Of a stretch of 43,905 nucleotides of DNA, positions 8,063-17,299 are shown piece after piece (the first letter of the stretch is position 1; the number at the start of each line of letters is the position of its first letter). The notes under the pieces are model-generated. The model was not told where the DNA came from and did no database searches. It saw only the letters and a list, made by a program, of their open reading frames with translations. Position numbers and translations under genes: made by a program. The stretch is from an uncultured Lachnospiraceae bacterium (GTDB taxonomy: Bacteria; Bacillota; Clostridia; TANB77; CAG-508), in assembly GCA_945917765.1 (NCBI GenBank), contig CAMEHU010000012.1, positions 1-43,905 on the forward strand, read 5' to 3'.

Positions 8063-9427
8063 GTGAGAAAATATTTTGGGACAGATGGAATCAGAAGAAT
8101 AGCAAATACAGAGCTTTCTCCTGAATTAGTATATAAAGTAGCAAAAGCAGGTGCATATGTATTATCAAAACATACAGATCATGCACCAACAATTTTAATA
8201 GGAAGAGATACAAGAATTTCTGGAACACTTATAGAAAGTGCTATGACAGCAGGTTTTTTAAGTTATGGAGCTAATGTAAAAATTCTTGATGTTATGCCAA
8301 CTCCAGCAGTTGCATATTTAACAAGAAGATTTAAAGCTGATGCAAGTGTTGTAATTTCTGCATCACATAACACTTTTGAATTTAATGGTGTTAAATATTT
8401 TAGTAATAAAGGTATGAAAATTCCTGATGAATTAGAAGAAGAAATTGAAGATGTAATGGATTCAGGAAAAATTGATGAATTAACAGCTGTTAACGAAAAA
8501 ATTGGAGTTTCTGAAATTAGAACAGATTTATTAGATGAATATGTTTATTTCTTCAGAAAAAATTTCGAAGAAGAACTAGAACAATTTGATAAAGAAAATT
8601 TTGTAGTTGCTGTTGATACAGCAAATGGAGCTACATCAGTTGTAGCAGATAAAATATTTAAAGTTTTAGGAATAAAACATAAAATAATTAATGATAATCC
8701 AAATGGAGTTAATATAAATGATAATTGTGGTTCAACACATCTTGAAGGTTTAAAGAAATTCGTTGTTGAAAATAAATGTAATTTAGGCATTGCATATGAT
8801 GGCGATGGAGATAGATGTTTAGCTGTTGATGAAAATGGTAATGAAATTGATGGAGATAAAATTTTAGCTATATTATCAAATTCATTTAAACAAAAAGGCA
8901 TTTTGAAAGGAAATACTGTTGTAGCAACAGTTATGAGTAATTTAGGCTTAAATAAATATGCTGAAGCAAATGATATTAATTTTGTTCAAACAAAAGTTGG
9001 AGATAGATATGTTTTAGAAGAAATGTTAAAAAATGGATATAACCTTGGAGGAGAACAATCAGGACATGTAATATGCCTAGATTATAATCCAACAGGTGAC
9101 GGAATTTTAACTTCTATACTTTTAATTAGAGCTATGTTAGAGCAAAATAAAACAGCATCTGAGATATCAAGTTTAATGAAAGCATATCCTCAAGTTTTAG
9201 TAAATGCAAAAATTAAAAATGATAAAAAAGATGAATACAAAACAGATCCAGAAATTAAAGCTGAAATCGAAAATTTAGAAAATGAATTTTCAGGAAATGG
9301 AAGAGTTTTAATAAGAGCTTCTGGAACAGAACCATTAATTAGAGTTATGATTGAAGGAGAAAATCAAGAATACATAAAAGAAAAGGCTACTAAATTAGCT
9401 AAATTGATAGAAGAAAAATTAGGGTAG
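8063..9427 (+). CDS. glmM: Phosphoglucosamine mutase
   Basis: Converts glucosamine-6-phosphate to glucosamine-1-phosphate for UDP-GlcNAc and cell-wall synthesis. Seen in order: N-terminal RKYFGTDGIRR, the phosphoserine loop VVISASHNTFEFNG, metal-binding loop YDGDGDRCL, sugar-binding GGEQSGHVI and the C-terminal phosphate-binding RASGTEPLIRV. GTG at 8063 is preferred over TTG at 8054: GGGAGG (8048-8053) is 9 bases before GTG but abuts TTG, and the family begins M-x-K-Y-F-G-T-D-G. The usual GIRG is GIRR here, and the usual SASHNP is SASHNT; both are minor variations. The length (454 aa) is normal. It probably shares a transcript with metG, 56 bp downstream. Confidence 0.96.
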   Translation: MRKYFGTDGIRRIANTELSPELVYKVAKAGAYVLSKHTDHAPTILIGRDTRISGTLIESAMTAGFLSYGANVKILDVMPTPAVAYLTRRFKADASVVISASHNTFEFNGVKYFSNKGMKIPDELEEEIEDVMDSGKIDELTAVNEKIGVSEIRTDLLDEYVYFFRKNFEEELEQFDKENFVVAVDTANGATSVVADKIFKVLGIKHKIINDNPNGVNINDNCGSTHLEGLKKFVVENKCNLGIAYDGDGDRCLAVDENGNEIDGDKILAILSNSFKQKGILKGNTVVATVMSNLGLNKYAEANDINFVQTKVGDRYVLEEMLKNGYNLGGEQSGHVICLDYNPTGDGILTSILLIRAMLEQNKTASEISSLMKAYPQVLVNAKIKNDKKDEYKTDPEIKAEIENLENEFSGNGRVLIRASGTEPLIRVMIEGENQEYIKEKATKLAKLIEEKLG

Positions 9428-9483
9428 AAGTTTTTTGAAGCAGTCCTCAAAAGTATTTAGATAGCAGGAAGGAGACAAGAATT

Positions 9484-11061
9484 ATGAGTAAAAGTTTTTA
9501 TGTAACAACACCAATATATTATCCAAGTGGAAAATTTCATATTGGAACTGCATATAGTACATCATTAGCAGATTGTATAAAAAGATATAAAAAATTAAGA
9601 GGTTATGATGCATATATGTTAACAGGCCTTGATGAACATGGACAAAAAGTTGAAGAAGTTGCTAAAAAAAGAAATTTAACACCACAACAACATGTTGATG
9701 AAATGGCTGATGAAGCAAAAAAATTATGGAAGCTAATGGATATTCAATATGATGATTTTATTAGAACAACTGATGAAAGACATGTAAAAGCAGTTGAAAA
9801 AATAGTAGAAGTATTCCTAAAGAATGAAGATGTATATAAAGGTAATTATGAAGGGTGGTATTGTACTCCTTGTGAAACATTTTTTACTGAAACACAATTA
9901 GTTGATGGAAAATGTCCTGATTGTGGTAGAGAAGTTAAAAAAATGCAAGAAGAAGCATATTTCTTTAATATGAAAAAATATGAAGATTGGTTAATCAAGT
10001 TTTATGAAGAAAATCCAAACTTTATACAGCCAGAATCAAGAAAAAATGAAATATTTACAAATTTCATTAAACCAGGATTAGAAGATTTATGTATAAGTCG
10101 TACAACATTTGATTGGGGAATTAAAATGCCAAATGACCCTAAACATGTTTTATATGTATGGGTTGATGCATTAACAAATTATATTACAGCATTAGGATAT
10201 ATGTCTGATGATGAAACATTATTTAAAAAATATTGGCCAGCTGATTTACATATAGTTGGTAAAGAAATAACAAGATTTCATGGAATATATTGGCCAATTT
10301 TCTTAAAAGCATTAGGCTTAGAAATGCCAAAAGAATTATATGCACATGGATGGCTTGTAATGAAAGATGGTAAAATGTCAAAATCTAAAGGAAATGTTGT
10401 TTATCCAGAAGTTTTAATTTCAAGATATGGATTAGATGCTACAAAATATTATTTATTAAGAGAAATGTCATTTGGACAAGATTCATTATTTACACCAGAG
10501 GGATTTGTTGAAAGATTTAATTCAGATTTATCAAATGATTTAGGAAATCTTTTAAACAGAACTGTTGGTATGATCAATAAATATTTTGGCGGAACAATTC
10601 CTGAATTCTCAAATAATTCAGAAGAAAACGAAATTGACAAAGAGTTTAATACATACATAATTGAACAAATAAGTAAAATAGAAGAACAATTAGACACATA
10701 TCATATAAGCAATGGCTTAGCTGAAATATGGGTAATAATTTCTAGAACAAACAAATATATTGATGAAACAATGCCATGGACTCTTGCTAAAGAAGATAAT
10801 AAAGATAGATTAGCACAAGTAATGTTTAATCTAGCAGAAACTTTAAGAAAAGTTGCAATTTTAATAATTCCATTTTTACCTGAAACATCTAAAAAAATGT
10901 TTAATCAATTAGGAATTACAAATCAAGAGTTAAAAACATGGGATAGTTTAAATAATGGAAAATATGAAATTGGAACAAAAGTAATTGAAAAAGGTGAACC
11001 TTTATTTGTCAGATTAGATAAAGATGAAGAAATAGAGTTTATTAAATCAAATATGAAATAA
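9484..11061 (+). CDS. metG: Methionyl-tRNA synthetase (short form)
   Basis: Class I aminoacyl-tRNA synthetase charging tRNA-Met. The HIGH-like motif is FHIGTAYS near residue 20. A zinc knuckle of four Cys lies in WYCTPCETFF...GKCPDCGRE (about 124-152). KMSKS is KDGKMSKSKGNVV near residue 298. The anticodon-binding helical domain follows. At 525 aa it lacks the C-terminal EMAP/Trbp dimerisation domain found in the 650-aa form. The start at 9484 follows GGAAGGAGAC. No T-box leader is visible, consistent with co-transcription with glmM. Confidence 0.96.
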   Translation: MSKSFYVTTPIYYPSGKFHIGTAYSTSLADCIKRYKKLRGYDAYMLTGLDEHGQKVEEVAKKRNLTPQQHVDEMADEAKKLWKLMDIQYDDFIRTTDERHVKAVEKIVEVFLKNEDVYKGNYEGWYCTPCETFFTETQLVDGKCPDCGREVKKMQEEAYFFNMKKYEDWLIKFYEENPNFIQPESRKNEIFTNFIKPGLEDLCISRTTFDWGIKMPNDPKHVLYVWVDALTNYITALGYMSDDETLFKKYWPADLHIVGKEITRFHGIYWPIFLKALGLEMPKELYAHGWLVMKDGKMSKSKGNVVYPEVLISRYGLDATKYYLLREMSFGQDSLFTPEGFVERFNSDLSNDLGNLLNRTVGMINKYFGGTIPEFSNNSEENEIDKEFNTYIIEQISKIEEQLDTYHISNGLAEIWVIISRTNKYIDETMPWTLAKEDNKDRLAQVMFNLAETLRKVAILIIPFLPETSKKMFNQLGITNQELKTWDSLNNGKYEIGTKVIEKGEPLFVRLDKDEEIEFIKSNMK

Positions 11062-11100
11062 TTTTACAATTATGACATGATTTTTGTAAAAAAGAGAAAA

Positions 11101-11143
11101 AGAAGATATGTCACTAAGTAAAAATGACATATCTTCTTTTTTT
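11101..11143 (+). terminator. Terminator after metG
   Basis: AGAAGATATGTCA (11101-11113) and TGACATATCTTCT (11125-11137) form a perfect 13-bp stem followed by seven T. Confidence 0.92.
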
Positions 11144-11180
11144 ATATTATTGTTTATATCAAAAGAAAGGAAAAATACAT

Positions 11181-11738
11181 ATGAAAGAAGAATTTATAGA
11201 ATTGCTTAGAAGTACTAATAGAGAAGGAATTGAAGACTTAATCAAATTTATCGAAGATAAAACAGATTTCTTCACAGCTCCAGCAAGTACAAGATATCAC
11301 GGAAGTTATGAAACAGGGCTTTTAGAACATAGTATGAAGGTATATGAAATTTTAAAGCACAAAGCTAAAAACAATGTAATGAAAATGGAATGGCAAGATG
11401 ATACTCTAATTATTTCAGCATTATTACATGATATTTGTAAAGTTAATTTTTATAAAGTAGATTACAGAAATGCAAAGAATGAAAGAGGAGAATGGGAAAA
11501 AGTTCCATACTATACAATTGATGATACAATACCTTTTGGACATGGTGAAAAATCAGTTATGATGCTTACAGAATATATTAAACTAACACCAGAAGAAAAA
11601 TACGCAATTCGTTGGCACATGGGATTCACAGAACCAAAAGAACAGTATTCTACAATAAGTGCAGCTTTTAAAAGATATCCATTAGCGCTTTTATTACATG
11701 AAGCTGATTTGGAATCTACATATTTTTATGATATATAA
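11181..11738 (+). CDS. HD-domain hydrolase
   Basis: 185-aa HD-domain protein. Metal-binding residues are visible as the first His in GLLEHSMKVYEIL, the HD pair in LLHDICKVNF, and later His in PFGHGEKS and RWHMGF. Such proteins are metal-dependent phosphohydrolases acting on nucleotides or RNA (compare the HD domain of YhaM); the substrate is unknown. ATG at 11181 is chosen over upstream in-frame codons because the extra residues would be encoded by the metG terminator and AAAGG lies upstream. It is a single gene bounded by terminator-like hairpins on both sides. Confidence 0.82.
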   Translation: MKEEFIELLRSTNREGIEDLIKFIEDKTDFFTAPASTRYHGSYETGLLEHSMKVYEILKHKAKNNVMKMEWQDDTLIISALLHDICKVNFYKVDYRNAKNERGEWEKVPYYTIDDTIPFGHGEKSVMMLTEYIKLTPEEKYAIRWHMGFTEPKEQYSTISAAFKRYPLALLLHEADLESTYFYDI

Positions 11739-11747
11739 AAAAGTTAA

Positions 11748-11799
11748 TTTTTTGGATGGTTCTAAAAACTTAAAATTAGTTTTAGAACCGTCCAAAAAA
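11748..11799. repeat. GGATGGTTC/GAACCGTCC hairpin, terminator-like
   Basis: TTTTTTGGATGGTTCTAAAA pairs with TTTTAGAACCGTCCAAAAAA (20 bp, one G-U) across a 12-base loop. The A and T flanks let it act as a terminator for the HD gene. The core matches the hairpin at 27716-27764, so it is also a member of the repeat family. Confidence 0.85.
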
Positions 11800-11858
11800 T
11801 CGCAATCGGAAATATTCATTTTAGTTCCACAAGCAAGAAAAGAGGTGCAAAAGAAAAA

Positions 11859-12806
11859 ATGGTAAAACAATTCAATAAAAAAGATATAGACATAATTATG
11901 AAAATATGGAAGGATAACAATCAAAGATTTCAAGGATTTATTGAAAATAATTATTGGATAGATAATTACGTTAAAACAAGAGAAAAATTTATTAACAGCA
12001 AAATATTTGTTTACACAGAATCAACTGAAATCAAAGCCTTTATTGTATTTGATGCAAACGGAAATGTTATAAATATTCAAGTAAAACCTGAAATTCAAAG
12101 AGAAGGAATTGGTGAAATTTTACTTCAAAAAGTAAAACAAGAAAACAGCAACCTTTATGTTGATATTTATGAAAGAAACACCAATGCAATGCTATTTTTT
12201 AAAGCAATGGGATTTAGAAAATCACAGGATTTTATTGATGAAGAAACCAATGAAAAAATTTGTAGTATGAGTTGGAATAAAGATAATGTTACTAATTCAA
12301 CATTTATTTATTTTGATAATAGCATTTCAAACGAATTAATAAACAAATATGATAAGATAAGCCAAATTCAGTTCTATAACATACATACTATTACTCAAGA
12401 TGCAAATAATATGTCTAATATTAATATTTCAAATAGCATAGAAAGAAAAAATGAGACAATGTATATTTCAGATTATATTGATATTAGAAATAAAATAAAT
12501 AGTATAATAAAAACTGCTAATACTACAATCTTTTTTGATTGTAATAACGATTATAGCTATTTATTTAATCTGATAAAAGATGTTGTTATGGTAAAAAATA
12601 CTAATCTAAAAATAGTTATGCATAAACCATTTTCTGTAGAGGGTGGTAGAAAGGCTAAATTATATGAAGAGGTAAAAAATAGTTTCAAAGATTATAATGT
12701 TATAGATGTTGATTATGAAGCTATTGGTCAAAATCAAAATATAACATTTAAAGAGGCTTTTGAAAAAAGAGATGAAGAACTATTAAAAATGATTATCAAT
12801 CAATAG
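11859..12806 (+). CDS. GNAT acetyltransferase with an unidentified C-terminal domain
   Basis: 315 aa. Residues 1-140 form a GNAT fold: VINIQVKPEIQREGIGEILLQKV carries the acetyl-CoA loop (QREGIG in place of the usual Q/RxxGxG/A), and NTNAMLFFKAMGFRKSQDF is the typical C-terminal GNAT block. Residues 150-315 are a separate domain I do not recognise. It is mixed alpha/beta and rich in Asn and Ile, with no membrane segment, and ends in a charged helix. The start follows AAAGAGGTG. The substrate is unknown. The gene stands alone between a hairpin repeat and the promoter of the lipoprotein. Confidence 0.75.
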   Translation: MVKQFNKKDIDIIMKIWKDNNQRFQGFIENNYWIDNYVKTREKFINSKIFVYTESTEIKAFIVFDANGNVINIQVKPEIQREGIGEILLQKVKQENSNLYVDIYERNTNAMLFFKAMGFRKSQDFIDEETNEKICSMSWNKDNVTNSTFIYFDNSISNELINKYDKISQIQFYNIHTITQDANNMSNINISNSIERKNETMYISDYIDIRNKINSIIKTANTTIFFDCNNDYSYLFNLIKDVVMVKNTNLKIVMHKPFSVEGGRKAKLYEEVKNSFKDYNVIDVDYEAIGQNQNITFKEAFEKRDEELLKMIINQ

Positions 12807-12869
12807 TAAAAAGGTATTAAAACAGCCAGTTGATTTAAAAATTACAATTAAATTTGAAAAAGTTTTGCT

Positions 12870-12898
12870 TTGACATTTTAATAAATTATGTGTATAAT
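12870..12898 (+). promoter_or_regulatory. Promoter of the lipoprotein gene
   Basis: Consensus TTGACA (12870-12875), a 17-bp spacer and TATAAT (12893-12898). This is one of the strongest promoters in the window. Confidence 0.9.
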
Positions 12899-12929
12899 GA
12901 CATTCGATAGCTGAAAGGTGGTGAAAAAA

Positions 12930-13367
12930 ATGAAAAAAGCAATAAAAATTTCTGCAATTTTAGCAATTATAGCCATGTTAATGTTAGCTTTAACAGGATG
13001 TGGTAAAGACGAATCTAAAAATAAATCTAGCAATAACGATAATTTAGTTGCTACAAAAAGTGGCGAAGATAGTTTCTTTGGAAAATATGAGGAAACAGTT
13101 GAAATATCATTCAAAGATAACAAAGCTGATAAAATCGTTATGACAAGAGAATTAGAAGATGAAGAAAAAGCTGAAAGTATCTCAAGTGTTTTTGAATACT
13201 TAGATGAAAGCGAAATGGAAGGTATGAAGGTTGAAAGAGATGGTAAAAAAATTATCATTACATTAGAACCAAAAACATTCGCTGAACAAGAAAGCTTAAA
13301 TGATGAAGATTTATCAAGAGATTCTTTGAAAAAAGAATTAGAAGAAGATGGATATGAAATAAAATAG
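12930..13367 (+). CDS. Small predicted lipoprotein
   Basis: 145-aa exported lipoprotein. A Lys-rich start and hydrophobic core (about residues 8-22) end in the lipobox LALTGC, giving a lipidated Cys. A Ser/Asn/Lys-rich linker and a compact acidic domain of about 110 residues follow (alternating strands such as VEISFKDNKADKIVMTREL and KIIITLEPKTF). The fold recalls the DUF1307/YehR-type lipoproteins, but I cannot confirm that. ATG at 12930 has AAAGGTGG upstream; GTG at 12918 is too close to that site. Single gene, strong promoter, own terminator, so probably well expressed. Confidence 0.8.
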   Translation: MKKAIKISAILAIIAMLMLALTGCGKDESKNKSSNNDNLVATKSGEDSFFGKYEETVEISFKDNKADKIVMTRELEDEEKAESISSVFEYLDESEMEGMKVERDGKKIIITLEPKTFAEQESLNDEDLSRDSLKKELEEDGYEIK

Positions 13368-13380
13368 TTTTATTAAGGAG

Positions 13381-13417
13381 ACAGTTCTAAAGGATATACT
13401 TTAAGAACTGTTTTTTT
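13381..13417 (+). terminator. Terminator after the lipoprotein gene
   Basis: ACAGTTCT (13381-13388) pairs with AGAACTGT, followed by seven T. Confidence 0.88.
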
Positions 13418-13515
13418 GCGACTTTCTATATTTTATTTTTTGTCTTTTTTCAAAACAGATATTAGGGATTACCTTTAGGATAATGATAAAATACAGAAAG
13501 AGTTAGATATGGATA

Positions 13516-13544
13516 TTGAAATTATCTACCTCTTATTATATAAT
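13516..13544 (+). promoter_or_regulatory. Promoter of the penicillin-binding protein
   Basis: TTGAAA (13516-13521), a 17-bp spacer and TATAAT (13539-13544), 64 bp before the start codon. Confidence 0.8.
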
Positions 13545-13608
13545 TTAAATAGTTACATGTATTGTTATTATGCAGAATAATAAAATTTAAGTAAAGGAGA
13601 AATATTAT

Positions 13609-15666
13609 ATGAAAAAAGGTAGTGTAAAAGTATTAATAATTACAGCAATTATTATAATACTGATATTAAGTTTAATAGGAATTGGATATGCATTTTATTT
13701 AAAGAAAAAAGACAGAGAAAAAGAATTAAATACACCTGATAGTGTAGTTTCAAGTTTTATCGAAAATATTAATAATCAGAATTATGAAAGTGCGTATAAT
13801 TTACTTTCAGAAGAGAGCAAAAATAAAGTGTCTATGCAAGATTTTGAAGCTAAATATAAAGAAATAAATGATGAATTATATATAACAAAAACAGACATTA
13901 GTAATATAAGAATTGATAAAGTGGATGTTAATAATTCTAATGTAATGTATACAACAAAATTAAGTTCTGCATTTGGAGAAATTGATTATGAAAATGTTAT
14001 ACATCTGCAAAAAAAAGAAGATAAAAAATATTATATTGATTGGGAGTATAGTTCAATTTATCCTGACTTGCAAAAAACAGATAAAATCGATATAGATAAA
14101 GAATATGCTAAAAGAGGTAGTTTGATTGATAGAAAAGGAATCTTACTTGCAGGAAGTGGTTATATTGCTTCAGTTGGGTTAGTGCCAGGTTGGATGAATG
14201 AGGAAACAAAAGCACAAGATATTGCAAAGGTGGCAGAACTATTAGGTATGACGGTTGAAAATGTAAATAAAAAGATGAGTGCATCTTATGTAAAATCAGA
14301 TACATTTGTTGAACTAGCTACGATTTCAAAACAAAATCAAACAACTTTATATGGTTTAAATGCAATTGATGGTGTAAAGATAAAAGATATTTCTTCAAGG
14401 GTATACCCATTGGGTGAAAAAGCTGCACATTTAACAGGGTATGTTCAAAAAGCAAATGCTAAAGATTTGGAAAATAATAAAACTTATGATGAAAACAGTT
14501 TAATAGGTAGAGCAGGGCTAGAAAGTGCATATGAGGATAGATTAAAAGGAAAAGATGGATATGAGATAAATCTTCTAAATGAAAATGGAGATAAAAAGAA
14601 GACAATCTTTAAAACAGAAAAACAAGATGGGGAAAATATCAAATTGACAATAGATTCTGATATACAAGAAGCGGTTTATAATACATATTCTGGAGATAAT
14701 AGTGCATCTGTTGTTATGAATCCTAAAACAGGCGAGGTTTTAGCCTTAGTAAGCACTCCTTCATATGACCCTAATAAATTTGTAATAGGAATGTCAACAA
14801 ATGAATGGAATGAATTAAGTAATAATTCTAATAATCCTTTATTATCAAGATTTACAAAATGTTATGCACCAGGCTCATCATTTAAGCCAATAACAGGTGC
14901 AATTGCTTTACAAACAGGGACAATAACTGGTGAAACAGAATATGAACCTAGCGGAACAAGTTGGCAAAAGGATAATTCATGGGGTTCATATTTTATAACA
15001 ACTTTAAAAACATATGATGGAAACACTAATCTACAAAATGCTTTAATTAATTCGGATAACATATTTTTTGCAAAAACAGCATTAAAAATAGGTGCTGAAA
15101 AAATGGAAGAACAATTAAAAAATATTGGATTTGAGAATAATATAGAATTTGAAATTGCTCTTTCAAATTCAAAGATTTCAAATGAAGGAAAATTTACAGG
15201 TGAGGTTCAATTAGCAGATAGTGGGTATGGTCAAGGTCAAATACTTGTAAATCCAGTTCATTTTGCAGCCATTTATAGTAGCTTTGTAAATGATGGGGAT
15301 ATGATAAAACCATATTTAGAGTTTAAAAATGATGGTGATGCTGAATATTTAAAAGAAAATGCTTTTTCAAAAGAAGTTGCTGATGAGATTAAAAGTGATT
15401 TAATACAAGTTGTCGAAAATCCTGAAGGAACTGCATATCCTGGAAGAATCGAAGGATTAACAATTGCAGGCAAAACTGGTACTGCAGAAACAAAAGCTTC
15501 AAAAGGTGAAAGCGCTAAGGAGTATGGATGGTTTAATGCTTTTGTAGCTGATTCTGGTAGCGAAAATCAATTGTTGATTGTAAGCATGGTTGAAAATGTT
15601 GAGGATAAGGGCGGAAGTTCATACGTTGTAAATAAGGTTAAGGGAATTTTTGAAAATTGCCGTTGA
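13609..15666 (+). CDS. Class B penicillin-binding protein with MecA-type N-terminal domain
   Basis: D,D-transpeptidase for peptidoglycan cross-linking, 685 aa. A single membrane anchor (about residues 8-30) is followed by an NTF2-like MecA_N domain (about 43-150), a PBP dimerisation domain (about 165-310; KRGSLIDRKGILLA and IGRAGLESAYEDRLKG) and the transpeptidase domain. The active-site motifs are all present: SxxK at S423-K426 in APGSSFKP, SDN at 482-484 and KTG at 622-624. This architecture is shared with PBP3/PBP2a-like enzymes of Firmicutes, some with low beta-lactam affinity; affinity cannot be judged here. GGAGA precedes the ATG. Single gene with its own promoter and terminator. Confidence 0.93.
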   Translation: MKKGSVKVLIITAIIIILILSLIGIGYAFYLKKKDREKELNTPDSVVSSFIENINNQNYESAYNLLSEESKNKVSMQDFEAKYKEINDELYITKTDISNIRIDKVDVNNSNVMYTTKLSSAFGEIDYENVIHLQKKEDKKYYIDWEYSSIYPDLQKTDKIDIDKEYAKRGSLIDRKGILLAGSGYIASVGLVPGWMNEETKAQDIAKVAELLGMTVENVNKKMSASYVKSDTFVELATISKQNQTTLYGLNAIDGVKIKDISSRVYPLGEKAAHLTGYVQKANAKDLENNKTYDENSLIGRAGLESAYEDRLKGKDGYEINLLNENGDKKKTIFKTEKQDGENIKLTIDSDIQEAVYNTYSGDNSASVVMNPKTGEVLALVSTPSYDPNKFVIGMSTNEWNELSNNSNNPLLSRFTKCYAPGSSFKPITGAIALQTGTITGETEYEPSGTSWQKDNSWGSYFITTLKTYDGNTNLQNALINSDNIFFAKTALKIGAEKMEEQLKNIGFENNIEFEIALSNSKISNEGKFTGEVQLADSGYGQGQILVNPVHFAAIYSSFVNDGDMIKPYLEFKNDGDAEYLKENAFSKEVADEIKSDLIQVVENPEGTAYPGRIEGLTIAGKTGTAETKASKGESAKEYGWFNAFVADSGSENQLLIVSMVENVEDKGGSSYVVNKVKGIFENCR

Positions 15667-15670
15667 TTTT

Positions 15671-15699
15671 AAAAAGAGTTGTTTTTGCAACTCTTTTTT
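15671..15699 (+). terminator. Terminator after the PBP gene
   Basis: AAAAAGAGTTG pairs with CAACTCTTTTT across a short T-rich loop, ending in a T-run. Confidence 0.9.
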
Positions 15700-15721
15700 G
15701 TATTTATTATAAAGTTGGACC

Positions 15722-15875
15722 ACCGAAAGTTTAAAAATTATGTAACTACCAAAAATATATGTTACATTGCGTAAGCTTGCTGGTCGACATTGCTGACGCT
15801 CGTCTCCCAAACTGCGCGCTTGTACTCCATTGTAATATATATTTTTTGTAGTTACATAATTTTTAAACTTTCGGT
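15722..15875. repeat. 154-bp inverted repeat with a GC-rich loop
   Basis: Arms of about 47 bp (15722-15768 and 15829-15875), ACCGAAAGTTTAAAAATT... and ...AATTTTTAAACTTTCGGT, with only a few mismatches. They enclose about 60 bp of unusually GC-rich sequence (GGTCGACATTGCTGACGC..., CTGCGCGCTTG). No reading frame. The AT-rich arm plus GC-rich centre resembles the plan of the 466-bp repeat at 5341, but the sequence is different. Confidence 0.92.
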
Positions 15876-15906
15876 TACTCTACTTTCTTTGGCTATTGAC
15901 AAGGTA

Positions 15907-15915
15907 TGATATAAT
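15907..15915 (+). promoter_or_regulatory. Extended -10 promoter of the CobW gene
   Basis: TGATATAAT is an extended -10 element 27 bp before the start codon. The nearby TTGACA is too close (8 bp) to act as its -35. No recognisable Zur-type operator was seen. Confidence 0.6.
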
Positions 15916-15942
15916 ACATAAAGTGAAATGGAGGAATGTGAA

Positions 15943-17232
15943 ATGGAAAATAGAATTACGCCAATAACATTATTAACAGGTTATTTAGGGGCTGGAAAAA
16001 CAACATTAATGAATCATGTATTAACAAATCAAGAAGGCTATAAGGTTGCGGTAATTGTTAACGATATAGGTGAAGTTAATATAGATGCAAAATTAATTGC
16101 TGATGGAGGCTTTATTCAAGAAAAAGATAGCGGAAAAGTTGTTCCATTATCTAATGGTTGCATTTGTTGTACATTAAAAGAGGACTTAATGCAACAAATC
16201 GTAGATATATTAAAAACTAGAAAATTTGATTATATAATGATTGAAGCAAGTGGTATTTGTGAACCATTACCAATTGCTCAGACTATTACAGTTTTATCAA
16301 ATTCTTTAGAACGATATGGACTACCAAAAATGTGTAGATTAGATAATGTTGTTACTGTTGTTGATAGTATGAGATTAGCTACTGAGTTTGGTTGCGGTGA
16401 AAACCTAGTTAAAGAAGATATTGATGAAGAAGATATTGAGAATTTATTAATAGAGCAAATTGAATTTTGTAATGTAATTGTTTTAAATAAAGTTGATGAT
16501 ATAACAAAAGAACAGTTAAATACAGTTAAAGCTGTTATTAAAAAATTACAACCTACAGCCAAAATAATAGAAACAAATTATGCCAAAGTTGATGTAAAGG
16601 AAATAATGGATACAAATAATTTTGACTTTGAAAAAATCACAAGTTCTGCTGGATGGATTCAAGAACTTGAAAAAGACGATAACGATATTGAAGATGAAGA
16701 TGAACATTACCATGAGCATGATGAACACGAACATGAACACGAACATGAGCACGATGAGCATGAACATCACCACGAACATGACGATGACGAAGAAGAACAT
16801 GGACATAACCATAAAGAACATGGTCACCACCATCACCATGACCACAACCATGAAGAAGGGGAAGCAGAAGAATATGGTATTTCAACATTTGTATATACAT
16901 CAAGAAAACCATTTGATGTTACAAAATTTGAAAAATATATAAATGAAAATTTCCCAAAATCAGTTATTAGATGTAAAGGGTTAGTATGGTTTAAATCTGA
17001 TTATGATATGTCATATTTATTTGAGCAAGCAGGAAAACAATTTAAAGTTTCTGAAACAGGATATTGGCTAGCATCTGCACCAAAAGAAGACTTAGAGCAA
17101 ATTGTTGCAAATGATCCACAAGCATTAAAAGATTGGGACGATGAAGTTGGTGATAGAATGGTTAAATTAGTATTTATCGGAAGAAAAATGGATAAGGAAC
17201 AGATTATTGAGGATTTAAATCAATTATTTTAA
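15943..17232 (+). CDS. CobW/COG0523 GTPase, probable zinc metallochaperone
   Basis: G3E GTPase of the CobW family, 429 aa. P-loop GYLGAGKT is at residues 13-20, the metal-binding CxCC motif in NGCICCTLKEDL at C75-C78, and the guanine-specificity motif NKVD near residue 169. A His/Asp/Glu-rich insert of about 55 residues (near 245-305) contains 24 His. The C-terminal CobW_C domain (from about 312) carries FVYTSRKPFD. Family members use GTP hydrolysis to deliver zinc or other metals to client proteins, and the His-rich insert suggests metal storage. ATG at 15943 follows TGGAGG with good spacing. The metal cannot be decided from sequence. Confidence 0.9.
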   Translation: MENRITPITLLTGYLGAGKTTLMNHVLTNQEGYKVAVIVNDIGEVNIDAKLIADGGFIQEKDSGKVVPLSNGCICCTLKEDLMQQIVDILKTRKFDYIMIEASGICEPLPIAQTITVLSNSLERYGLPKMCRLDNVVTVVDSMRLATEFGCGENLVKEDIDEEDIENLLIEQIEFCNVIVLNKVDDITKEQLNTVKAVIKKLQPTAKIIETNYAKVDVKEIMDTNNFDFEKITSSAGWIQELEKDDNDIEDEDEHYHEHDEHEHEHEHEHDEHEHHHEHDDDEEEHGHNHKEHGHHHHHDHNHEEGEAEEYGISTFVYTSRKPFDVTKFEKYINENFPKSVIRCKGLVWFKSDYDMSYLFEQAGKQFKVSETGYWLASAPKEDLEQIVANDPQALKDWDDEVGDRMVKLVFIGRKMDKEQIIEDLNQLF

Positions 17233-17299
17233 TAAACTAATTTAGAATAAAAATTAGCATAATTAAAGATGTATTGTAAAAGTATATAAAGTATCAAAT

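Noticed and set aside
9428-9483. T-box or other leader before metG
   Set aside because: The gap is only 56 bp and holds no T-box core; metG is more simply read through from glmM.
16546-16942. Three overlapping frames rich in Met/Val/His/Thr over the His-rich part of the CobW gene
   Set aside because: They are products of the repetitive CAT/GAA codons read in other frames. The CobW frame has full family conservation on both sides.
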